DNA of 64,000 bases from an uncultured Bacteroidales bacterium (GCA_902801425.1 CADCIQ010000008.1:1-64000), one strand, 5' to 3'; numbered from the stretch's first letter, positions 42,027 to 50,831 are shown. Notes: generated by a model not told the origin, from the letters alone. Program-made: numbers and translations.

Positions 42027-43613
42027 TTATGCAACAAAACCGATTCTCGGACGTTCAGCATTGCTGCGCTTCACATACTCATCTCTCATTCGCTCGTACT
42101 TACGCACCTCATCACGAGTAACGGATGGTCTTGTCGCTTTCACTACGTTTCGAAGCATCGCCTCACTGATTTTAACTACAGCGTTATCCTCCATCTGTAT
42201 GCTAGCTTCAAAGGCATTCCTTGCGGTTTCTTTCACCATGTAAGATATATCACTCGACGTATATCCGTCCGTTATCCGGGCCAGTTCCTCCATATCGATA
42301 TCTCCTTCATGTGGACGTTTGCTAAGTTCAATCTCAAAGAGCTGCTTCCGACAATCCAAATCGGGCAATCCCACATACATAATAGAGTCGAGCCTCCCAT
42401 GACGAAGCAGAGCTGGCTCTATAGCATCCAATCGATTTGTAGTACCAATCACAAACACATTCTTCTCCACACAATCGTTCAGTTGCGTCAACCACTCTGC
42501 CACCTCGTCCGCTTGATGCTCATTCCCTTTGGCACTGCGGTCACCGCATAAGGCATCCATTTCATCGATTAGGAGAATACATCCCTTCTTATTCTGCTTG
42601 GCTTTGGCTTCGGCCTTCTGAAATAATTCTTTGATCAGACCCTGGGAGCCATGCAACCAAATACTACCCAAATCTGAAGGCTTTACAGAACAAAACGCGA
42701 GTCCACATTCTTCTGCCAGCTTCATACTGATATAGGTCTTACCTGTCCCTGGAGCTCCGTAGAACAGCATATTTGAAGGCTTAATGCCAAACTCTTTCGC
42801 CAGTTCCCGGTGAGAGACTATCTCCACGAAGTCACGGCGGAGTTTCTTCTTGATATCCTCCATGCCAGCAACAGCCTTGAAACCATCACCTACCCTCACT
42901 GACATATCCACATCTACATGTGGTTCCTGAACAGTACGCTGAGTATCTTGCATATCCTTCTTTATACTTTCGTTGCCTTTATTGCATACACCACTGCTTC
43001 TATCCGCAGCATCATCAAAACAACTGAAACGCTTGGGTCTCTCCATTCCCAGATAATCCATCAATGAGAATCCCATCTCCTCTGCATCTTTGAATCTTTT
43101 ACTTGCTTTCTTATCAATCGCTTTATAAATAAGCAAATCCAAACTTGCAGAGACATTAAGTTGCGGTTCAGTTCCCTTCACAACTTTCTGGATTTCACCC
43201 TTTGACATCGACTCGTCTATCTTATAGGGATAGAACCCCTGAACCATATAGGCAAGCAGCATTCCCATAGAGTAAACATCAGAGGCCGGTGCAAATCTGC
43301 CCAGGAAAGTCTCGGGAGCACGGAAGCATTGGTTAAGTACCCCCGTGTCGAAGTCGGGCTTCCCATTGCATGCCTGGTGAGGTGTGTCCTCACCAAGTAG
43401 TTTAATCTTCACCTCCTCACCATCTTTCTTCTGTATCATGACGGTATCTGGATTGATGTTAAAGTGTCCACCACCCTTGGTCTCATACTGCATCTTTTTG
43501 ATGATGATGATCAGCAGATAGACTGCATAAACGCAGTCTCTTTCTGCCAACACTTTCTTGTCAACAACTTCACGCAGGGTCACGTATTTGTCATCCAAGT
43601 TAAACATATTCAT
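42027..43613 (-). CDS. Pseudokinase C-lobe fused to an AAA+ ATPase
   Basis: A 528-residue fusion. Residues about 10-190 match the C-lobe of a Hanks kinase from helix D onward: an HRD-like loop reading HFNINPDT (50-57), a strand with KLLGEDT where DFG should be, FRAPETF (APE 99-101), SDVYSMGMLLAYM and KKASKRF. The N-lobe, G-loop and catalytic Asp are absent, so it cannot phosphorylate. Residues about 240-480 are a classic AAA+ domain: Walker A GAPGTGKT (286-293), Walker B ILLIDE (346-351), sensor TTNRLD, arginine finger in RHGRLD. It resembles FtsH/Cdc48/spastin-type unfoldases, with the pseudokinase as a likely substrate or regulator module. It follows the sigma-like gene by 18 bases. Confidence 0.9.
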   Translation of the reverse strand: MNMFNLDDKYVTLREVVDKKVLAERDCVYAVYLLIIIIKKMQYETKGGGHFNINPDTVMIQKKDGEEVKIKLLGEDTPHQACNGKPDFDTGVLNQCFRAPETFLGRFAPASDVYSMGMLLAYMVQGFYPYKIDESMSKGEIQKVVKGTEPQLNVSASLDLLIYKAIDKKASKRFKDAEEMGFSLMDYLGMERPKRFSCFDDAADRSSGVCNKGNESIKKDMQDTQRTVQEPHVDVDMSVRVGDGFKAVAGMEDIKKKLRRDFVEIVSHRELAKEFGIKPSNMLFYGAPGTGKTYISMKLAEECGLAFCSVKPSDLGSIWLHGSQGLIKELFQKAEAKAKQNKKGCILLIDEMDALCGDRSAKGNEHQADEVAEWLTQLNDCVEKNVFVIGTTNRLDAIEPALLRHGRLDSIMYVGLPDLDCRKQLFEIELSKRPHEGDIDMEELARITDGYTSSDISYMVKETARNAFEASIQMEDNAVVKISEAMLRNVVKATRPSVTRDEVRKYERMRDEYVKRSNAERPRIGFVA

Positions 43614-43631
43614 CTTCTCTTATTTAGTCGT

Positions 43632-44714
43632 TTATGCTGCATGTGAATACCACCACTTTTTGATGGCCTTCTCAAATTTCTCGTTCAGGCGCGAATAGCG
43701 GGTATCAAGCCATCCACGGTCATGCTCAACTTTGTGTGCTACCTCTACAGGAGAAGTATTCTTAATGAAGCGCTCACACCAGATATAGCGGTCACGCTTG
43801 TTCTTCTTCTCCTTCTCTATGCGCTTTTGCTCATCCTTCTCATCGGCCTTATCAATCTTCTCAGGCCACAGTTTTGCAGAGAAGTCATACAAAAACTCCA
43901 CAGTCTTCTGACAAACCTCTTCGTCGGTGAGATTGGTACCAAACACATCGGAAAGAGGATTTACTCCTGTCTTGGCCTTGCACCACTCAGACAGATCAGC
44001 AACAAACTCTGAAGATACAGTAACCACATGCTTAGTTTTGTCACGGAGGACATTCTCTTCAGAGAACTCTACAGAACGCAGCAATGCGTCTTTCAGTTTG
44101 TTCTCGCCAGCCTTCTTGGCAGCTTCGAATTCTGCGGCATTCTTAATGTTCAACTGCTTCATAATCTGCTCCTCTGGAAGTCTGTCTACATAGATAGCAG
44201 TCAGCAAGCGATGATATTTGCTACCAACCATCAGGTCATCAATAATCATCTGACACATAGACGGAGATTGTGAACGCAGCGCAAGACGGGTATTGCCCAC
44301 AGTACGGGAGCGCACATCATCTATCAAATGTTCATCCACCAACCACTCCATGACCGCGTTACGCGCCACCTTCTTCAGCCATGCAAAGAAGGAACTCTCA
44401 CCAAGGTAGCTGTCGAGCGGAGCAAAGGACCCATCGGCCCATAGTGTCCGATAGAGAATAGTACTGAAGTCCTCAGGATTCACTTCTACCCCAAAGTCTC
44501 TCTTCAGATCGTAGATCATCTTCGAACGCAGAGGAGCAATCTGGCACGCTTTCTTCTTGCCCTTTTCGTTCGTCACCTCAGTGTCAAAGAAGAACTGGCG
44601 GCAATATGCCGAGCTGTTCTTCAGGTTCTTGATGAATTCATCACCTTCAGCCTTGTAGTTGTTCTTAGGCTGATTTGTCTCAAAACCGCAGTTGTTGTAA
44701 GTCTGATTGTCCAT
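43632..44714 (-). CDS. Sigma-70-like (ECF-type) protein
   Basis: A 360-residue protein. Residues about 80-130 resemble sigma region 2 (ILYRTLWADGSFAPLDSYLG, then SSFFAWLKKVARNAVMEWL). Residues about 155-215 resemble region 4, with a helix-turn-helix-like EEQIMKQLNIKNAAEFE and KAGENKLKDALL. A long charged C-terminal extension has no known match, which makes the protein larger than usual ECF factors (about 180). Related Prevotella proteins are annotated as sigma-70 family by my recollection. As first gene of its run it may direct expression of this or neighbouring operons. No anti-sigma gene is obvious, unless the pseudokinase-ATPase plays that part. Confidence 0.72.
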   Translation of the reverse strand: MDNQTYNNCGFETNQPKNNYKAEGDEFIKNLKNSSAYCRQFFFDTEVTNEKGKKKACQIAPLRSKMIYDLKRDFGVEVNPEDFSTILYRTLWADGSFAPLDSYLGESSFFAWLKKVARNAVMEWLVDEHLIDDVRSRTVGNTRLALRSQSPSMCQMIIDDLMVGSKYHRLLTAIYVDRLPEEQIMKQLNIKNAAEFEAAKKAGENKLKDALLRSVEFSEENVLRDKTKHVVTVSSEFVADLSEWCKAKTGVNPLSDVFGTNLTDEEVCQKTVEFLYDFSAKLWPEKIDKADEKDEQKRIEKEKKNKRDRYIWCERFIKNTSPVEVAHKVEHDRGWLDTRYSRLNEKFEKAIKKWWYSHAA

Positions 44715-44738
44715 AATCGTCTAAATTTGGGAGCATCA

Positions 44739-44786
44739 AAAATGCCGAATTCTACATCATTTTGTCGATGCAAAGTTCGGCATTTT
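44739..44786 (-). terminator. Hairpin between the two large operons
   Basis: AAAATGCCGAA (44739-44749) and its exact complement TTCGGCATTTT (44776-44786) enclose a 26-base loop; on the minus strand the 3' arm is followed by T and then mixed sequence. It lies in the 189-base gap after the gene at 44904 and before the sigma-like gene. It may be a terminator or an attenuator in the sigma gene's leader. Confidence 0.65.
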
Positions 44787-44903
44787 CTTGCAGTCCGAAA
44801 AGCAATAGACGGTCTATACAAGATGCGGGTTAAATCATATTATATCAACGACTTACATTTTAGTTTTTAAACATTTTAACTATATTTTTAAACTCCGTTT
44901 CAG

Positions 44904-46199
44904 CTATATTGTAAGTTCAATCAAAGTACGAGGTATCGAGAGTTTGTTTTTGAGCACATACAGGTGCTCATTAGGGTCTGTAAGAATAAACGGAGCAGGC
45001 AACTCACGCAGTTTCTCACAACCGTCGCTGACGGCCATGCGGATATCTGAATAGCAGTGCTTAATCTGCGAGGGCATGAGATTACCATTTTCATCCTTAC
45101 CCCGGCCTATTAGTTTGTCAAAACGTGAATCACCCTCGTCTTGTCCATATACAGCCAGATACAAGCTGTTGAACTCACTTCTGTAATCCTCAATATTCAG
45201 AGAGTCCACTTTGTCATGCTCATACTTATCTATTATATATATAAGGTATAGGATGAATGCTTCTCTTCGTCCAAAATGCACATGTATCTGGTCGTAGTTC
45301 TTGTGCAGAAACAGCCGGTAGTTACCATCTGCCCTATTATTGGGGTCGACCTCACCCACATACTTTATTTCCAAGGTCATCGTTGACTCCTGGGCCAATA
45401 TCTTCGGATTGGTGGTCTTGCAGAAGGTTTCCAACTGCTTCTTCGACATTTTGGTCAGCACACGCTTCAGCGATTCAATGTCCAGACTGCTCAGGACATA
45501 GTTCAGTTCAGCTTCTGCCTTTTCATCCCTATTACGACGAAATTTGTTGATGTTCTCCATCATTCGGTCTATCATCGCGCTCTTCTTCTGGTGAGTGATA
45601 ATGCCATCAATTTTCAAGGCCTCCCTGATCTTCGGCAGCGATGCCCGCATACCGAAAGTGGGATGGAACATATCGCTGGCTATAGAGACAAAGTAGTTCT
45701 TCCAGAACTTCTCTGACTTGGCTGCCTCCTTCACACCATCACAAAACACATCTGGCGTATCTATGGCAAAATCCTTCAGCAGTTCGTTAACGCTATGCTT
45801 ACTGATACGCTCTGACGTATAGAGCATCATGGCTAAGTCGCTATACAACTTCTCCCGCTCCGTTTTGAGCAAAAGATACTGCTTATCTGCCTTGCTTGGG
45901 GTGTAGAGCGACATAACAAACTGACACTGCTCTTCCTTGATAGCACTGTCAAGCGTTGGATGGTTATCCAGCACGGGCATCTTCTCCAGTACCTCGAAAT
46001 CATATTTATTCAGCAGTTGTTTCTCACCCATAGAAGCCAGAAGTTTCTCAAACACCTCCTTACCTTCAACGGCAATGGCGTTCACATTCGACGGCAGTGC
46101 ATACAGACAGCAGTCTGCCAACTGTCCGACAGCATACTCTTCTTTCACCAGTCGCCCAACTACTGGCACATCTATCGGGCTATTGTCCATCACATTCAT
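44904..46199 (-). CDS. Unknown soluble protein, end of the GTPase/AAA+ operon
   Basis: A 431-residue protein with no signal peptide. The N-terminal half is helical (LKTEREKLYSDLAMMLYTSE, MIDRMMENINKFRRNRDEK). The second half has FGRREAFILYLIYIIDKYEHD and DIRAMVSDGCEKLRE-like helices. No enzyme motif is recognised. It begins MNVMD, as does the gene at 46196, and overlaps that gene's stop by 4 bases. It is likely a partner of the HExxH protein. Confidence 0.75.
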   Translation of the reverse strand: MNVMDNSPIDVPVVGRLVKEEYAVGQLADCCLYALPSNVNAIAVEGKEVFEKLLASMGEKQLLNKYDFEVLEKMPVLDNHPTLDSAIKEEQCQFVMSLYTPSKADKQYLLLKTEREKLYSDLAMMLYTSERISKHSVNELLKDFAIDTPDVFCDGVKEAAKSEKFWKNYFVSIASDMFHPTFGMRASLPKIREALKIDGIITHQKKSAMIDRMMENINKFRRNRDEKAEAELNYVLSSLDIESLKRVLTKMSKKQLETFCKTTNPKILAQESTMTLEIKYVGEVDPNNRADGNYRLFLHKNYDQIHVHFGRREAFILYLIYIIDKYEHDKVDSLNIEDYRSEFNSLYLAVYGQDEGDSRFDKLIGRGKDENGNLMPSQIKHCYSDIRMAVSDGCEKLRELPAPFILTDPNEHLYVLKNKLSIPRTLIELTI

Positions 46200-47038
46200 T
46201 TCTCGTCCTCCGTCTTTTTATCATCCTTATGTTTCAACCAATATTGCTTCAGCAGATTTGTATCTAGCAACGACTCATAATCAATCGGTTTTCGCTCTGT
46301 TGGTTTTACCGGCTCTTTGGCCGAATCCTCCAAACTTACTCTATCCCATGACTCCTGCAATTCCTGATAGTGTGAATAAACGAAAGCGGGCAGTCCTGTC
46401 AGAATATCCTTGATGCCCTGATAGCGTTTCTGCTGCAGTAGATTTTCTACATATTTCCGTCCATATATCACCACTTCTTCCCTGAGCTTCCCATCGGGAT
46501 GGGTCAATGTGGCCTTTTGTCTTGAAACCACGAATTTATATTTACCCGTCGCAACGTCACCATTCAACACGGAGAAGGCTCCCACCAACAAGTCTGCTGC
46601 CAGTTCTTGAATCCAAAGTTCATTTTCAAACAGCAAGAAGCGAGTCTTATAAAGATACTGGTGTGCAAGCTCATGTAAGCAAGCTAATTTAAGTGCCTCC
46701 CGGTTATTGATGCCCGACTTTTCCATCTCCCGCCAGTCATAGTAGAGTTGACACTCCTCCGCCTTGTCGGATGTTATTACTTCCGCTATCGTTTCAGCCT
46801 TCTCCTTAATTATTGGGACTGGCAACTCGAAGAAGTCTGCCACCTGCTTTACAGTATCCTTGATATCTTCATCCTTAATGTCATAATCCTTATCCAAGAA
46901 CAATGCATCAATGATACCTGCCTTATGTCGCCTCAGAAACCTAACCCACAGCAATGGGTCTTTCTCCATAGCTTCGTGAAACGCGGCTTTCGGTTCATCC
47001 GCATTTGCGATATTCTTTAGTTCATCCATTACGTTCAT
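46196..47038 (-). CDS. HExxH putative zinc metallopeptidase
   Basis: A 280-residue soluble protein. The helix ALKLACLHELAHQYLY contains HELAH (His122, Glu123, His126); 19 residues later WIQELAADLLVGAF gives a possible third ligand (Glu145 or Asp149). This matches ImmA/gluzincin-like peptidases. A downstream segment THPDGKLREEVVIYGRKYV is shared with the product of the gene at 47083 (THPEGTLRAMFIRYGNYHV), so the two are paralogs. The lack of a signal peptide points to a cytoplasmic target. The C-terminus is long, helical and charged. Confidence 0.82.
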   Translation of the reverse strand: MNVMDELKNIANADEPKAAFHEAMEKDPLLWVRFLRRHKAGIIDALFLDKDYDIKDEDIKDTVKQVADFFELPVPIIKEKAETIAEVITSDKAEECQLYYDWREMEKSGINNREALKLACLHELAHQYLYKTRFLLFENELWIQELAADLLVGAFSVLNGDVATGKYKFVVSRQKATLTHPDGKLREEVVIYGRKYVENLLQQKRYQGIKDILTGLPAFVYSHYQELQESWDRVSLEDSAKEPVKPTERKPIDYESLLDTNLLKQYWLKHKDDKKTEDEK

Positions 47039-47082
47039 GCCATCAAAGTTAAGACAGTCCTACACCTTCTTGCAGTTTCCTT

Positions 47083-47757
47083 TCAGAATCTGAAATATTT
47101 TCTTTGTTCTCTCTGTATGTCTAGCAGTATCTGAAGTCTGTATTTGTCAAACTCCGTTATCAGATTCTGTATGGTCAGAGGTATGCCTTGCTGCTGCATC
47201 TCTTTGACATGATAATTACCGTATCTGATAAACATTGCCCTCAGCGTACCTTCTGGATGGGTCTGGCTTCCCGATGTAGTTATCAATCCCATTGTTACCT
47301 TCGACACGTCCATATTCCACAGTCCTGCTCTTACTCCCATAAAATAGTCACAACACAACTCTTGTTCCCATGCACCATTGTTTGGTCCATAGAACTGAGT
47401 ATTCTGAAGTACGCGATGTGCACATTCATGGGTCATCACGAGGCTGAAGGCTTCTTTCGTGTCCACTTTCATGTCAACGAGCTGTTGCATGTTGAAACAT
47501 AGCACATCGTCATAATAGCTTCCCCTGTCCCAATTTACGAACATTGTCTGACCACCAGGAGTATTAGTGAGGTCTTGAATCATTCGTGGTTGTGGTATAT
47601 TGAAGAAGTCACATGCCGATTTGATGGCATCCCTGATGTCATCTTGTGTCAGTCCAAAACGGCTGAATCTCCTGCTCAAAGCAAGAAATTCATCCATTGT
47701 CGGACGCTTGTTGAACGCCTTGAAGATAGGACTATTGAAGAAATCAGATGCACTCAT
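47083..47757 (-). CDS. HExxH putative zinc metallopeptidase, paralog
   Basis: A 224-residue soluble protein with HECAH (His110, Glu111, His114) in a helix, and WEQELCCDYFMGVRAG (Glu133 or Asp137) as candidate third ligand at the same distance as in the neighbour. The shared THPxGxLR segment follows. It lies 44 bases before the second peptidase gene. A pair of such enzymes next to AAA+ ATPases suggests regulated proteolysis, but substrates are unknown. The N-terminus is helical (SASDFFNSPIFKAFN). Confidence 0.82.
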   Translation of the reverse strand: MSASDFFNSPIFKAFNKRPTMDEFLALSRRFSRFGLTQDDIRDAIKSACDFFNIPQPRMIQDLTNTPGGQTMFVNWDRGSYYDDVLCFNMQQLVDMKVDTKEAFSLVMTHECAHRVLQNTQFYGPNNGAWEQELCCDYFMGVRAGLWNMDVSKVTMGLITTSGSQTHPEGTLRAMFIRYGNYHVKEMQQQGIPLTIQNLITEFDKYRLQILLDIQREQRKYFRF

Positions 47758-47778
47758 AAGTCACTACGCCATCTTCTG

Positions 47779-47940
47779 TCATCCTTCTACATTAGGTGTG
47801 TATTCCTTCCGTCGCGGGAACTGTTCTCTGTCTAAATGTGCTTTGAACGTTGCCAGATAGTACACTGTTTCACGAAAGTCAAGCTTTATCAACACCTCTT
47901 CTTTGACCTTGTCAATGTATTGCTGTACTAATTTGTGCAT
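47779..47940 (-). CDS. Small 53-residue protein
   Basis: An open frame from ATG at 47940 to TGA at 47779. The product begins MHKLVQQYIDKVKEEVLIK, is helical and charged, continues with FRETVYYLATFKAHLDREQF and ends RRKEYTPNVEG. No signal peptide or membrane helix. It fits the gap between its neighbours (10 and 21 bases) as a member of the operon. Function unknown; a small adaptor is possible. Confidence 0.65.
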   Translation of the reverse strand: MHKLVQQYIDKVKEEVLIKLDFRETVYYLATFKAHLDREQFPRRKEYTPNVEG

Positions 47941-47950
47941 AACTATAATA

Positions 47951-48337
47951 CTATGTGTTCTTATTCTTTGTTCTCGTTTTTTTCATAAACTGCAAAATAT
48001 TATGGAAAAACAATCTTGTTGATTCCTTTATTGTATTCCACTGTTCTCTACTATTAGAAATAATTTCATACCTATTGTAATATGCATGTAGCAACATAAA
48101 AACTCCAAGGGAAATATAGAATAAAACCAGAACAACTAAAATCCAAGCAACTATTATCCCAATAATAACAAGCCAATAAATCCATATATCCCTATGAGTA
48201 GCATCAATGGATGAGATTAGCCACTTGTAAAATTTACAAGAAACAACAAGTAATGAAATTAAAGTTGCTATACTTAACCATATCGTTGTTTTTTTATTTA
48301 TCTTATACTGCTGCATTAAAAAACACAAAACAAACAA
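47951..48337 (-). CDS. Small membrane protein with two to three helices
   Basis: A 128-residue protein; Met8 (48316) is an alternative start that removes a hydrophobic stub. Hydrophobic helices lie at about 19-37 and 51-82 (WLSIATLISLLVVS, IYWLVIIGIIVAWILVVLVL). The C-terminus is basic (KKTRTKNKNT), expected in the cytoplasm. AT-rich in codon use compared with the flanking genes. Function unknown. Confidence 0.75.
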   Translation of the reverse strand: MFVLCFLMQQYKINKKTTIWLSIATLISLLVVSCKFYKWLISSIDATHRDIWIYWLVIIGIIVAWILVVLVLFYISLGVFMLLHAYYNRYEIISNSREQWNTIKESTRLFFHNILQFMKKTRTKNKNT

Positions 48338-48375
48338 AAAACTTTATCTAATCATTTATTATTCCCAGAGAATTG

Positions 48376-48579
48376 CTATTTCGTAGATTTCGAAGCATCA
48401 CGTTTATACTCATCCCCTTTTGAGTGATAACTCTTAGCCCGAGCTGCATGGTCTTTGGCAGCAGACATATCTCCCTTACGCACTGCTTCTTGGGAGCGTT
48501 TAAGATGCCACTGCTCCCAATCATAATTCTCCTTGGCTTTTTTCAGGTTCCAAGCCCTGTCGTTAACAAATATTCCCAT
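48376..48579 (-). CDS. Small helical charged protein
   Basis: A 67-residue protein without signal peptide. Almost entirely charged helix with repeated Lys, Ala, Glu, Trp and His (NLKKAKENYDWEQWHLKRSQ, AKDHAARAKSYHSKGDEYK), recalling the coiled-coil protein at 7371 in composition, though that one is secreted. It is preceded by a purine-rich stretch and sits between two membrane-protein genes. Function unknown. Confidence 0.65.
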   Translation of the reverse strand: MGIFVNDRAWNLKKAKENYDWEQWHLKRSQEAVRKGDMSAAKDHAARAKSYHSKGDEYKRDASKSTK

Positions 48580-48591
48580 AATTCATAATTT

Positions 48592-49251
48592 TTAGTTCCA
48601 AAATTTCCACCATTTATTTTCGTCTTCCAACTTCTTTCTTAATTCTCTCCTCATAAACTCATTTTCTTCTTCAAGTTCTCTTGCTTTCCTTGCAGCAACT
48701 CTAGCCCTAGATTGATCCCATCGCCAGTTGTTAATATTAATTGCAACAATAAACATAACAACAACACCTAAGACTATAGTACCTAAACTTGCAGTAAATA
48801 GCCATACATCTTGAAGACCACTGTTTTTCCAAACAAAAAGAGCACTGAGTATAGTGAGGAGTCCAATTAGCCAATAATAAAAATTTAATATTAGAAAAAG
48901 GCCAACAACTACCAAGACACCAAAACATACAGTCTTGGTTATTGGCAAAATTTCTTGCAAATCATAAGATTTCCAGAGCAAATATGTACACAAAGCTGCA
49001 TTTATTAACCTAAAGAACCAAAAACCCTTTTTAAACATCCTATCATAATCATATATATTAAAACGTTTCGTGTATGCATCATCCGCATAACTGATTTCTC
49101 CTATTATACTTATTGTTCCACCAAGTATGAAGATAAAAAGTATCAGCCAATCAACCCATGTAAGCGGAATTGGTTGCACACATAATTCATATATTAGCAT
49201 ACATGCAAAAAGCATTATGAAGATTATTCTAAGCACAAGTTGTGTCCACAT
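48592..49251 (-). CDS. Polytopic membrane protein with cytoplasmic coiled coil
   Basis: A 219-residue protein with five or six hydrophobic helices (IIFIMLFACMLIYEL, WLILFIFILGGTISII, VCFGVLVVVGLFLILNFYYW, LFTASLGTIVLGVVVMFIVA among them) followed by a charged coiled-coil tail (about 180-215, ending NKWWKFWN). Function unknown. It may be the membrane anchor of the operon's soluble ATPase or GTPases, by position only. Confidence 0.8.
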   Translation of the reverse strand: MWTQLVLRIIFIMLFACMLIYELCVQPIPLTWVDWLILFIFILGGTISIIGEISYADDAYTKRFNIYDYDRMFKKGFWFFRLINAALCTYLLWKSYDLQEILPITKTVCFGVLVVVGLFLILNFYYWLIGLLTILSALFVWKNSGLQDVWLFTASLGTIVLGVVVMFIVAININNWRWDQSRARVAARKARELEEENEFMRRELRKKLEDENKWWKFWN

Positions 49252-49272
49252 ATGTCTTTCTTGTTTTAGAAA

Positions 49273-49485
49273 TTATAACTCATTGAGCATCTTCTTGTAC
49301 ACTCTTCTTTCTGCATCCGAAGAAGCATTACGACATTTTTGTTCTAATGCCCTCTTTAATTTATTATTGTTAGCTTCTGTTGCATAAATATCAGCTAACT
49401 CTTTCCCCTCTTTTATGGCTTTTTTCGCTAATTTCCTTTGGAGAAAACTAAGAATATCAAAGTCAAAATCAAAATCGTCAAACAT
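49273..49485 (-). CDS. Small helical protein
   Basis: A 70-residue protein that starts with an acidic aromatic repeat (MFDDFDFDFDILSFLQ), then a Lys/Ala/Glu helix (KLAKKAIKEGKELADIYATE) and a basic tail. It lies 11 bases after the CbbX-type ATPase gene. The acidic N-terminus and helical body could suit an adaptor for that ATPase (inference). Function unknown. Confidence 0.65.
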   Translation of the reverse strand: MFDDFDFDFDILSFLQRKLAKKAIKEGKELADIYATEANNNKLKRALEQKCRNASSDAERRVYKKMLNEL

Positions 49486-49496
49486 GATGTTAAAAT

Positions 49497-50831
49497 TTAT
49501 ATATTAATAATATCTTCCTTTTCAATCATACTAAGCTGTTCTCTTGTAGCTCTTGACATGTGTGCCAAACGGTCTGCCTGTTTTTGAATAACCTTTTCAA
49601 AGAGGTTTCTCACAAAACGAGCATTACCGAATTTGGAGTCTTTCTTTGATACTTCTGAATATATAATATGGAATACGGCCTCATGACCTTCTTTGGTAAT
49701 CTGGTATTGTGCCTTCTTCAGATAGAACAAGAATATTTCCATCAACTCCAATGGGTCATAATCATCGAAATGAATATAGCGATTAAAACGTGATTGCAAA
49801 CCTGGATTCATGTCAATAAATTGTTTTATCTCATTGTCGTAACCAGCCAAAATGACAACCAAGCGTTCGCGGTCATCCTCCATCCGTTTTAAAAGAGTAG
49901 CTATGGCCTCGGCGCCAAAATCGTTTTTGTCACCCTGTGCTAAAGTGTATGCCTCGTCAATAAAGAGAACACCATCAAGTGCTTCATCAATCTTTGCGTT
50001 AGTCTTTGGAGCAGTTTGGCCAACATATTCTCCAACAAGGTCGGAACGCTGAACTTCTACCAGATGCCCCTTCTTCAAAATGCCAAGATCTTTATAAATT
50101 CCCGCAACAATTCTAGCCACAGTAGTCTTGCCTGTACCAGGACTGCCAGAAAATACGCAATGGTAGGACACCGAAGTCGTTTTCAATCCATTCTGTTGGC
50201 GCTGCTTTTGGACAACTACAAAATTTCGCAATGATTCTATTTCCTTTTTTACCCTGCTCAATCCTATCAAGGAGTTCAGTTCTGCCATATAATCTTCTTT
50301 TTTGCTAAAGATGGGACTATCAGGCTTCAAATAATAGCAACTATTGTCTTTGTTCCTAAAACGATCTATTAAGTTTGCGCTCTCACCGTTACGGTTTTGA
50401 GAACCAACAATTTCTTGAAGTATGTCCTGAGCCCATAAACACCCACTACCTGCAGAACGATTCAAATATTCTATTGCAGTGTTCCTATCTTGGGGCGTAG
50501 TATAGCCATAATAATATAGTTCGCCAATTGCTGCTAAAGCAAATATATTCCCTTTATTACCTTCTTGTTCTAATTGGCGAATTGCTTGCGTATTGACTAA
50601 TGCGCTCTTGGTAATATACGAATCTCCTTTATTCACCCTTGTTATATATAACAAAAGGTTCTGTGCCCAAATGACATTATTATTTGCTGCCTGTTGCAAT
50701 AAATTAAGCCCTTGTTGCTTAGAAGGCTTTATGTATCTGCCCTCATAAAACAGGATACCCATCTCTGTCATTGCAAATGGGTCTCCATTTTGGCATGCTT
50801 GCCAAATCTGATTTACAGATTCTTGTCTCAT
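49497..50831 (-). CDS. Sel1-repeat protein fused to a CbbX/EccA-type AAA+ ATPase
   Basis: A 444-residue protein. Residues about 1-140 hold Sel1-type repeats (GDPFAMTEMGILFYEGRYIK, GNIFALAAIGELYYYGYTT, then helices with ACNRSAGSG-like turns). Residues about 180-440 are a CbxX/CfqX-type AAA+ domain: LIGLSRVKKEIESL, Walker A GSPGTGKT (229-236), Walker B GVLFIDEAYTLA (Asp292, Glu293), sensor ILAGYDNEIKQF, arginine in PGLQSRFNRYI. Relatives remodel RuBisCO (CbbX) or serve ESX secretion (EccA). Here the context is signalling, not either of those. Probably a remodelling ATPase for a partner in this operon. Confidence 0.92.
   Translation of the reverse strand: MRQESVNQIWQACQNGDPFAMTEMGILFYEGRYIKPSKQQGLNLLQQAANNNVIWAQNLLLYITRVNKGDSYITKSALVNTQAIRQLEQEGNKGNIFALAAIGELYYYGYTTPQDRNTAIEYLNRSAGSGCLWAQDILQEIVGSQNRNGESANLIDRFRNKDNSCYYLKPDSPIFSKKEDYMAELNSLIGLSRVKKEIESLRNFVVVQKQRQQNGLKTTSVSYHCVFSGSPGTGKTTVARIVAGIYKDLGILKKGHLVEVQRSDLVGEYVGQTAPKTNAKIDEALDGVLFIDEAYTLAQGDKNDFGAEAIATLLKRMEDDRERLVVILAGYDNEIKQFIDMNPGLQSRFNRYIHFDDYDPLELMEIFLFYLKKAQYQITKEGHEAVFHIIYSEVSKKDSKFGNARFVRNLFEKVIQKQADRLAHMSRATREQLSMIEKEDIINI

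Noticed and set aside
42027..42600. Reading the pseudokinase-AAA+ protein as an active kinase
   Set aside because: It has no N-lobe, no G-loop, no VAIK lysine, no HRD aspartate and no DFG.
49497..50831. EccA-like ATPase as a sign of type VII secretion
   Set aside because: No WXG100 proteins, EssC/EccC ATPase or EccB/D/E genes are visible; the CbbX-type fold is shared by many unrelated systems.
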